NCBI GenBank assembly: GCA_033549365.1
Contig: JAWSUF010000003.1
Span: 434,001 to 498,000 of the forward strand
Length of the DNA: 64,000 bases
Reading direction: 5' to 3'
From: Acidobacteriota bacterium
GTDB taxonomy: Bacteria; Acidobacteriota; Aminicenantia; Aminicenantales; Saccharicenantaceae
The position numbers were made by a program, and so were the translations under genes. A model generated the notes under the pieces. That model did no database searches. It saw nothing but the letters and a program-made list of their open reading frames with translations, and was not told the DNA's origin. Positions 53,728 to 60,249 of the stretch are shown piece after piece. Each line of letters begins with the position of its first letter. Positions within the stretch are counted from its first letter, which is position 1.

Positions 53728-53876
53728 CCCCGCGGACCGGAACCGGTTCGGCTGGGGGATGAATTCCGTGGAGTTATCGTTCGGTGAGGACGGCGTGGTG
53801 GCCGGCTTCCGGGCCAACGGAGGGCGGGTCCGAAACCTTCGGTTCCATAGGGTGGAGGAGTGGAGCGGAGGCGGGA
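53728..53876 (+). repeat. Repeat family B, copy B5
   Basis: Begins CCCGCGGACCGGAACCGG, lacks the CAGGTTCGG step, and ends in AGGGTGGAGGAGTGGAGCGG like B3. The rest of 53648-54081 holds only gene relics. Confidence 0.9.
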
Positions 53877-53906
53877 AAATCAGTGAACGCACCGGCGGAT
53901 AGATTT

Positions 53907-54050
53907 GTTGCGTTCAGAGGCCGATGGACTTCTAGGGTGAAATCCGTCACATGGGTTTTAGATTCTTGTTAAGTCTGTCTACAATTTTTTCAAAATCCCT
54001 CTGCCGGGCTTCCTCGGTTTTAAATGAAAGGTATCTTCGCCTCGGTCGGA
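53907..54050 (-). pseudogene. Relics of small gene ends
   Basis: On the minus strand a frame ends RYLSFKTEEARQRDFEKIVD and then RLNKNLKPM (stop near 53953), which reads like the tail of a real protein. Just beyond, 53907-53930 resembles the last codons of the RHH gene at 45306 (KSIGL against KSLGL). Both are fragments only. Confidence 0.35.
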
Positions 54051-54081
54051 ATGACGCTCAGCGTCGTGAGGGAATCGTAAA

Positions 54082-54258
54082 TCACAATCCCCGAACGCGG
54101 CACCCGATCAGCAACAGCGCGAATCCGATGATCCAGGACCACGATGCGACGGGCTGGTCGATCCTCACCAAGCCGAAGTGCGCGACCAGCGCGACAATGA
54201 ACAACACGAGGGAAATGACCCATGTCACCAGCGTGGGGGCTTTGCCTGAGAATTTCAT
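54082..54258 (-). CDS. Small two-helix membrane protein (58 aa)
   Basis: ATG 54258 is preceded by GGAGGATGAA. The protein MKFSGKAPTLVTWVISLVLF continues with two hydrophobic helices (residues about 10-27 and 37-53). Similar tiny membrane proteins are widespread and of unknown function. A copy of repeat A lies about 50 bases upstream of its start. Confidence 0.75.
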   Translation of the reverse strand: MKFSGKAPTLVTWVISLVLFIVALVAHFGLVRIDQPVASWSWIIGFALLLIGCRVRGL

Positions 54259-54309
54259 TTCATCCTCCTTCCTGTCAGTCACGATGTGACGACATCCGCC
54301 TTGACTTAT

Positions 54310-54351
54310 AGGGAGTATAAAAGGAAGGTTGGGAGGTGTCAAGAACGGCCG
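54310..54351 (+). repeat. Repeat family A, copy A4
   Basis: AGGGAGTATAAAAGGAAGG then GGTGTCAAGAACGGCCG, matching the 3' half of the family. Confidence 0.7.
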
Positions 54352-54429
54352 AAGGCGACGAGTCCACTGATTCCGGCTGTTTTTTTTCTTGACATCCATC
54401 TACGAAGCGAGTAAAAATTCAACTTACTT

Positions 54430-54494
54430 TTGGCCGGGGGATGAAACGACGCCCGCGGCTGCGCCATGGCCCGTATCGGGATTTGTGCCGGTAG
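54430..54494 (+). pseudogene. Relic of a PD-(D/E)XK nuclease 3' end (AddB-like)
   Basis: Bases 54470-54494 match 23 of 25 bases of the last codons of addB (27565-27589), reading GPYRDLCR and a TAG. The preceding bases also resemble the Cys-rich end with a one-base deletion. It is a fragment, not a gene. Confidence 0.5.
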
Positions 54495-54510
54495 AGAGGG
54501 AGATGGTGTC

Positions 54511-55640
54511 ATGCGAATGAAGATCAATCTCTCGACGATATCTCTTGCCGTCATTCTTATCGGGGTTTTTCTGGCGACCTTTCAATTCTTTTACAACCGG
54601 AGTCTCTGGCACGATGAAGCGGCCCTTGCGCGGAATCTCGTCGGCATGGATTTATTAAGGCTCTTGAAGCCGTTGAAACACGAACAGTCGGCCCCCATCG
54701 GGTTTCTTATCGTCGAGAAACTCGCTCTCGGGCTGTTTGGAAAGAATGAATATGCCCTGAGGCTCTTTCCGCTTCTCAGCTTTTTCGTTTCCATCCCTCT
54801 TTTTTATCTGTTCTTGACGAGGCTGCTCGTCGGCAGGACCGTCGCTTCGATCTCGACGGCGATCTTCAGCATCAATCGAAACCTCCTGGATTATGCTACC
54901 GAGGTGAAACAGTATTCCGTGGATGTCGTCTGGACCTTGATGATCGGATATCTCTCTCTGACTCTGAAATGGCGGAACAGGTCCGCCCTATGGGCTTATG
55001 CCGCCGTCGTCTTCTGGGTGAAGAATCGGAAATATGGCTATCTTTATCTCTGTCTTTTTCCCATTGGGACCCATCTGATCTTGTCCGGATTGAAAATATA
55101 TCCTTTTGCCGAGAAATTTCTCTTGTACGCCGCCCCGCTGATGATTTTCGTTTTTACGAGCGGGTTGGTTGTTCTCTTTGAATTCGCAAAAAAACAATCG
55201 CCTGGCTGCCCCGCCTGGCCATGATCATTCCCGTGCTTGTGCTGTTTTATCCGGTCATTTCAAAATTTCCCATGGAGAAGCAGGAAATCAAGCAAAGCCT
55301 GGATTTCATTCAAGAAAATATCCAAAGCGATGACGGGGTGTATGTGTATTATGGGGCTTCCCATGCCTTCGCCTTCTATGAACAGACGAGCCGCATCGGC
55401 GTCATCGCCGATTATCCCATCATGCACGGCAAATGGCACGGCCTGGAAAATGCTCCTTATGACCGGGAGATATCGGACTTGCGGGGAAGAGTCTGGCTTT
55501 TGTTTTCACACGTCATCCAGCCGGCGGACGGCGAAAGTCATGAACGCTACATGGTGGATTTTCTTTTGCGCAACGGCGCGGAATTGTTGGCCGAGCAAAA
55601 GTTCGCGGGAAGCAGCGTGTATTATCTTGACGCGAAATAA
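54511..55640 (+). pseudogene. GT39-like membrane glycosyltransferase gene with deletion and frameshift
   Basis: The start follows GAGAGGGAG and gives a multi-helix membrane protein with SLWHDEAALARNLVGMD (the DE motif of ArnT/PMT-like enzymes) and KQYSVDVVWTLMIGYLSLTL. A large middle part is missing. Near 55188-55194 a run of seven A shifts the frame; adding one A joins FAKK to TIAWLPRLAMIIPVLVLF and the remainder to 55640. Normal enzymes have about 500 residues or more; this would be about 376. Sequencing error could explain the shift but not the deletion. Confidence 0.7.
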
Positions 55641-55705
55641 CCCGGCGTCCCGGCCCTGGCCGTCTCTGAACTTCTTCTTCAATGGACCAAGATCCGGGGG
55701 ACAGG

Positions 55706-56128
55706 TCAAGCGAGCCAGTTCTCGATGCGCAGGCCCGGTATTCCCTGGAAATGGCGGACGTTGCCCGTAACGACGGTCAAGCGGTGCCTCAGGGCGATGG
55801 CGGCGATCTGCAAGTCCGGTTCGAAGCGAGGGCGGCCCTTGCGTTCGAGCGCGGCTTTGAGCCGGCCGTAGGCCCGGGCATCCTCCGTCTCGAAAGGCAG
55901 GACCGTCAAGCGGGCGAAAACCTGTTTTTCGTAGAACTCCAGGAGAGCGCGGGGAGCGCCCGCACCGCTTTCGCCTTCAAGCCTGAATAGCCCGTGGAAG
56001 ATTTCGGCGACGTTGACGGCCGTGGTGAATTGGGCCGCGCGGGGTGTCCCGGCCAGCCTGGCCATCAGCCCCTCCGGCCGGCGTTTCTTGGCGAGTGCGC
56101 TGAGGGCGTCGGTGTCGAAGAGATACAT
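55706..56128 (-). CDS. vapC: VapC-type PIN-domain toxin
   Basis: The 140-residue PIN ribonuclease has the acidic catalytic residues in MYLFDTDALSAL, TTAVNVAEIFHGL and PRFEPDLQIAAIALRHRLTV, ending in VTGNVRHFQGI. VapC toxins cut tRNA or rRNA. The start overlaps the antitoxin stop by one base (TGATG). Confidence 0.92.
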   Translation of the reverse strand: MYLFDTDALSALAKKRRPEGLMARLAGTPRAAQFTTAVNVAEIFHGLFRLEGESGAGAPRALLEFYEKQVFARLTVLPFETEDARAYGRLKAALERKGRPRFEPDLQIAAIALRHRLTVVTGNVRHFQGIPGLRIENWLA

Positions 56129-56415
56129 CAGAGGGCGGGCTTCCGGGCTCGGGCCTTTGTCCGGGCTTGGTAGATCTTGTCGACCATGGCGTCGATCACC
56201 GCGCTGTGGTCCTCGGCGGGCGGCGGGACTGAGCCAAGTCCGTCGGCCTTGGAAACCTCGATCTTCTCCCACTCCTCGTAGGGGATGAGCGTCGCGACAG
56301 GCTTGCCGTGCTTGGTGATCATGATGGGCTCCTTCAGATTGATAAGACGCTCGATGAGTCCCGAAATTCTCGCTTTCGCTTCGGTCATGGGGATCGAGAT
56401 CACGGCGGCCTCCAT
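56128..56415 (-). CDS. Phd/YefM-type antitoxin of the VapC toxin
   Basis: The N-terminus has ISIPMTEAKARISGLIERLI and MITKHGKPVATLIPYEEWEK, the Phd/YefM DNA-binding fold. The tail is toxin-binding. ATG 56415 is my choice; ATGs at 56439 and 56472 would lengthen it. A promoter with an operator lies upstream. Confidence 0.9.
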   Translation of the reverse strand: MEAAVISIPMTEAKARISGLIERLINLKEPIMITKHGKPVATLIPYEEWEKIEVSKADGLGSVPPPAEDHSAVIDAMVDKIYQARTKARARKPAL

Positions 56416-56443
56416 GTCTTGTTGGGGATGCTCCGGCATCCAT

Positions 56444-56472
56444 AATATGGTCAAAATGACCAGAAAAGTCAA
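56444..56472 (-). promoter_or_regulatory. Promoter with operator for the VapBC pair
   Basis: TTGACT (56467-56472), a 17-base spacer and CATATT (56444-56449) on the minus strand. The palindrome GGTCAAAATGACC (56449-56461) fills most of the spacer and touches the -10 box, as expected for autorepression. Confidence 0.6.
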
Positions 56473-56480
56473 GGATGAGG

Positions 56481-56541
56481 CCCCTTTTTATACTCCCTCA
56501 AAATGGTTGAAGGGGACGACCGCAGCGATAACGCGGCCGGG
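56481..56541 (-). repeat. Repeat family A, copy A2
   Basis: Reverse copy with TTCAACCATTTTGAGGGAG and GCGTTATCGCTGC. It ends nine bases before the VapBC promoter -35 box. Confidence 0.8.
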
Positions 56542-56618
56542 AAAACTGCCCGCTGAAAAGGATATTCTTGCCCCTCTATCCGGCAATATAATCCCGGCCT
56601 GATTCCCGGCCAGGCTCA

Positions 56619-57803
56619 GTGTCTTTAATCGTTCGAATTTCAGGACGATCGTTCACAATGGAGGACGATCCGACCCAGGAAATTCAGCATGAGGCCGTAG
56701 CCGTCAACATCGAAGTCCCCGTGCGGGTATTTTCAGGAGGCGAAATCGTTGATGACCTGACCATCGAAGATTTCGAACTTTTTGAAGACGGCGAACCTCA
56801 AACGATCGACGCCCTCTACTTTGTCCGGCATTCGAAAATCAGCCGGGCCGAAAGCAGGGACGAATCATCCTCCGAAGAAATCTCCGTCAGGCCCTCGACG
56901 CGCCGTCACTTCGTCCTCATCTTTCAGATGATGACCTATCTTCCCGAAGTGGGGGACGCCGTCGATTATTTCTTCGAAGAGGTCCTCCTGGACGGGGATT
57001 CCCTCGCCGTCGTCACGCCGGAAAAGACCTACCGCTTCAGAGAGGAGGCCCTGCAGAGAATCACCCCGGAAAACATCGCCGATCAGCTGAAAGCGAAAAT
57101 ACGGACGGACGTTTGGAAAGCCGGCTTCGAATACCGGGCTCTCCAGAAACATCTGCACGATTTACTTATTCAAACAGGCGAAGAAGATTACGTCATAAAA
57201 AATGATATGATCATCTCCCTGCTCCGCCGGATGAAGGATCACATCTATCTCGATCCCGCCAAAGTGAAGAATTTTGCGGGGTATTTGAGCAGTCTCGACG
57301 GCCAGAAGCACGTCATCCTGCTCTTGCAGAACGAGCTGATGCCTTTTCCGAAAGCCGAGTTTGACAAAGAAGACACCTCGGAATTGGATCTTCTGAGAGT
57401 GGAAATGCAGCAGGATTTCCCCATGCATCTCGAGGATGTCCGCAAATTCTTCTCCGATTCCACGATCCACTTTCATTTTTCATACATCACGCGGCGGGAA
57501 AACCAGATCCTGGACATTACGCGGCAGCTGTCCTTCGAAGCCCAGAAGATCGATCTCGTCGAATTCAAGCAGGAGCTCATTTCCGTATTCAAGGACATCG
57601 CCGACACTACGGGCGGCGTTACGGATACCTCCTATAACGCCCGCGCATCCTTCAGGAGGGCCGTAGAAGCGGTGGAGAATTATTATCTCCTCTTCTACAC
57701 GCCGAAGGCCTACAAGCCCGACGGTAAATTCCACACCATCGAGGTCAAGCTGAAGGCTGGAAATTACCGTCTGGCCCACCGCCGGGGCTACGTCGCGGAC
57801 TGA
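56619..57803 (+). CDS. VWFA-related protein of the acidobacterial type
   Basis: The 394-residue protein begins with VNIEVPVRVFSGGEIVDDLT and FELFEDGEPQ, the domain that precedes VWFA-related repeats in Acidobacteria, and ends in YYLLFYTPKAYKPDGKFHTI and LAHRRGYVAD. The usual MIDAS Asp-x-Ser motif is absent (FVLIFQMMTY). No signal peptide is visible, although homologues are exported, so the N-terminus may have been lost when repeat A2 settled upstream. Confidence 0.75.
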   Translation: MSLIVRISGRSFTMEDDPTQEIQHEAVAVNIEVPVRVFSGGEIVDDLTIEDFELFEDGEPQTIDALYFVRHSKISRAESRDESSSEEISVRPSTRRHFVLIFQMMTYLPEVGDAVDYFFEEVLLDGDSLAVVTPEKTYRFREEALQRITPENIADQLKAKIRTDVWKAGFEYRALQKHLHDLLIQTGEEDYVIKNDMIISLLRRMKDHIYLDPAKVKNFAGYLSSLDGQKHVILLLQNELMPFPKAEFDKEDTSELDLLRVEMQQDFPMHLEDVRKFFSDSTIHFHFSYITRRENQILDITRQLSFEAQKIDLVEFKQELISVFKDIADTTGGVTDTSYNARASFRRAVEAVENYYLLFYTPKAYKPDGKFHTIEVKLKAGNYRLAHRRGYVAD

Positions 57804-57834
57804 GCTGACGGCCGATTCGGCCGGAGCGCTTCGC

Positions 57835-57920
57835 GACCGCGTTATCGCTGCATTCGTTCCCTCCAAACACCGAGAGGGAGGATAAGAGGGAGTTTGTGTC
57901 AAGGACGGCCGGGAGGGCCG
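57835..57920 (+). repeat. Repeat family A, copy A3
   Basis: GACCGCGTTATCGCTGC, then GTTCCCTCCAAACACCGAGA and GTGTCAAGGACGGCCGGGAG. It lies between the VWFA-related gene and the DUF4143 gene. Confidence 0.8.
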
Positions 57921-57949
57921 AAAGGCCGTCCGAATCAATGACGGCCGGT

Positions 57950-59068
57950 TCAGGAGGCGCTCTTGGGCAACGGAGAAAGGAGATATTCGGCCGGTCGCCG
58001 CAGGAATTCGTGGGCGGCGACCATTTCGACGCGCCCCGACTGTTTTTTCCTCTTCAAGCCGGGAACGATCTGCACCGCCCGCGTCCCCGGCAGAAACCCC
58101 TGGAAGTGGAACAGGGATCTGTCGAAGCTGTCCTCTCCGGCCTTGACCTCGACCATGAGCGCCGGGCGGCCGTCGATGACCGCCAGGAAATCTGTCTCCC
58201 TTTTTTCCTTGTCCCGGAGATAGTGGAGGGCCGTTTTTCTGCCGGTCGTATCCTCGATGAGGTGCAATTCGCGGAAAAGTGCGGCGGCCGTGAGATTCTC
58301 CAGCCGGGCTCCGGCATCATCCTTGACGGCGCCGACATCATAGAAGTAATACTTGGGATCCTTGAGCAGGCTCCGGGCGATATTGCGGTGGTAGGGACGC
58401 ACGGAAAAGACGACGCACAACTGCTCCAGGATCTGAAGCCAATGGCGGACGGTGTGCGGAGATACGCCGAGATCTCCGGCCAGGGAGGCCATGGATATCC
58501 GCGAACCCACGCGGTCCCGGATCAGATCGACCAGGATTTCCAGGGACTTCAAGTCCCTCACGTTTTCCAGATCCAGGATGTCCTGGCGGATGATGGAATC
58601 CAGGTGGGTTCTCCTCCAGCGCCTGGCTGCATCCTCGTCCTTTGCGAGATAGGGCTCCGGAAATCCGCCGAAGCGGAGAAGGTCGCGGAGCGCGTCTTCG
58701 GGTTTTTCCGCAAGGAACTCGCAGATCTCGCGGACCGTGAGCGGATGGAGCCGATAGGAGATGTCCAGGCGGGCCGAACCCGTCACGAGAACGGCCGGGG
58801 GAATGCCCTCGGTGTCGAAAACGCCCTTGAGCCAGGATTTCCATTTCTTCATTTTGTGCAGCTCGTCGAAGACGACCAGGGAAGTCGAGCGGTCCCATTC
58901 GAGCTTCCGGATGGTCTCGCGGTCCGGTCCGGAATCGAAGTTCAGATACACATGGGATTCGATCAGGCTTTGGGACAGTGTGGTTTTCCCCACTTGGCGC
59001 GGGCCGGACAGGATCACGATTTTTTTCGCGAGATCCTTCCTGATCGGATCTTCGAGGTAGCGTCGCAT
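57950..59068 (-). CDS. AAA_14/DUF4143 family ATPase (372 aa)
   Basis: Walker A is VILSGPRQVGKTTLSQ and Walker B is LVVFDELHKMKKWKS, followed by LVTGSARLDI. A winged-helix segment (GDLGVSPHTVRHWLQILEQL) and the DUF4143 domain (KRETDFLAVIDGRPALMVEV, then K) follow. ATG 59068 is preferred because the promoter -10 box ends six bases before it. Of the four DUF4143 proteins it resembles the 20077 gene most in layout. Confidence 0.9.
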   Translation of the reverse strand: MRRYLEDPIRKDLAKKIVILSGPRQVGKTTLSQSLIESHVYLNFDSGPDRETIRKLEWDRSTSLVVFDELHKMKKWKSWLKGVFDTEGIPPAVLVTGSARLDISYRLHPLTVREICEFLAEKPEDALRDLLRFGGFPEPYLAKDEDAARRWRRTHLDSIIRQDILDLENVRDLKSLEILVDLIRDRVGSRISMASLAGDLGVSPHTVRHWLQILEQLCVVFSVRPYHRNIARSLLKDPKYYFYDVGAVKDDAGARLENLTAAALFRELHLIEDTTGRKTALHYLRDKEKRETDFLAVIDGRPALMVEVKAGEDSFDRSLFHFQGFLPGTRAVQIVPGLKRKKQSGRVEMVAAHEFLRRPAEYLLSPLPKSAS

Positions 59069-59074
59069 ATGACT

Positions 59075-59124
59075 ATTATGCATACTGCTGCAATTTAGTC
59101 AAGACTTTTTTGCAGTCTACTGCA
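59075..59124 (-). promoter_or_regulatory. Promoter predicted to give a leaderless mRNA, with two TGCA-type operators
   Basis: TTGACT (59097-59102), a 16-base spacer and CATAAT (59075-59080) precede ATG 59068 by six bases. The palindrome TGCAGTCTACTGCA (59111-59124) and a related TGCATACTGCTGCA (59079-59092) are 32 bases apart, about three helical turns. Confidence 0.6.
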
Positions 59125-59233
59125 TTTTGGTCAGTAACCTTGTCCTCCGGATGAACTCCCTGATTCTTCCGGTCTGGCCATAGACTTTTTCTTTGTAGAT
59201 CGAATCGATTTCCGAATCAATCCACCTTGACAT
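59117..59233 (-). pseudogene. Truncated relic of an RHH antitoxin gene
   Basis: The frame MSRWIDSEIDSIYKEKVYG continues QTGRIREFIRRTR, clearly homologous to DTICKEKGYSKTGKIREFIRK of the gene at 47311. The N-terminal strand is missing and the frame ends inside the operator of the DUF4143 gene. Confidence 0.7.
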
Positions 59234-59300
59234 TAAATCTTCTTCAGGGCTTCTTCGGCGTCGGATTGTGGGGGGGGCAATGTGAAGTGGATGCCATCTT

Positions 59301-59475
59301 CCCCGCGGACCGGAACCGGTTCGGCAGGTTCGGCCGGGGGCTGAATTCCCTTTCCGGGCTACCGGAGGGCGGGTCCGGAACTTCCGGTTCAGCGCCTCAT
59401 GCCCATCCTTGACGCCTCCCCGGGCTTTCCTATATGCTCCCCGTGACAGTCGGTTGGGACCGCTGGAACGATTTC
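59301..59475 (+). repeat. Repeat family B, copy B6 (long subtype, internal deletion)
   Basis: Starts CCCCGCGGACCGGAACCGG, lacks the part from GGAGTTCTCG to GGACGG, and carries the same 85-base extension as B4 up to the UbiA gene's leader. Confidence 0.9.
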
Positions 59476-59507
59476 ATGTGCACACAATCTGAGAGGAAGG
59501 AGATGAG

Positions 59508-60206
59508 ATGAGGCGCCTGAAGGCGCTGATCGTCCTCGGGCGGTTCCACTTCGTGTTCGGCGGGCTGCTCCTCTATTTCCTGGGGTATCTGCTCGCGGTT
59601 TCATCCGGAAGCCCCTTTGCGGCGGATCGGTTTTTCTGGGGCTACGCGATCCTTTTCTTCGCCCACCTTTCAGTGTCCTACAGCAACGACTATTTCGATG
59701 CGAAAGGCGACAGGATATCCAAACCCACGTTGTTCAGCGGCGGAAGCGGCGTTCTCGTCAGGCATCCCGAGCTTGCCGGAACGGCGAAAAAGATCGCCCT
59801 CTCCTTGATTGCCCTCTCTTTCCTGGCCGCCGCCGGTTTCTTCGCCGCCTACGGTTTCTCTTTTCTCCTTCTCTTGTATGTCCTCATAGGCAACCTCTGC
59901 GGATGGTACTACAGCGCACCTCCCCTCAGGTTCTCGCACCGGATCTGGGGCAACCTGGTCTTTGCCCTCACGCTCTGCATTCTGGTCCCCGGATTCGGGA
60001 ATTATATCGCCTCGGCGACGATCTCTTACGAGATGCGGCTCTTCGCCATCCCCCTGCTTTTCTACGGCTACGCCTTCACAATCGGCGTCTAGATCCCTGA
60101 CATCGAGGCCGACCGCAGGAACAACAAACCGCGTCCTCGGGTCCGGATGGAGACCGGCGTCCTGGACAAATTTTTTATTTGTGCCTTCCTTTATTTTTTG
60201 ACATGA
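59508..60206 (+). pseudogene. UbiA-type prenyltransferase gene with premature stop and truncation
   Basis: ATG 59508 follows AAGGAGATGAG. The first aspartate motif is NDYFDAKGD. The second motif IPDIEADRR follows directly after an in-frame TAG (60090-60092), in the same frame. The frame then ends at 60204-60206, about 70 residues short of a normal MenA/UbiA enzyme. The translated 194-residue product lacks the second metal site, so the gene is almost certainly inactive unless the TAG is read through. Confidence 0.8.
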
Positions 60207-60249
60207 GGTAATTTTGGATACTCGAAGAAATTTAAGAAAGAGGAGTGAA

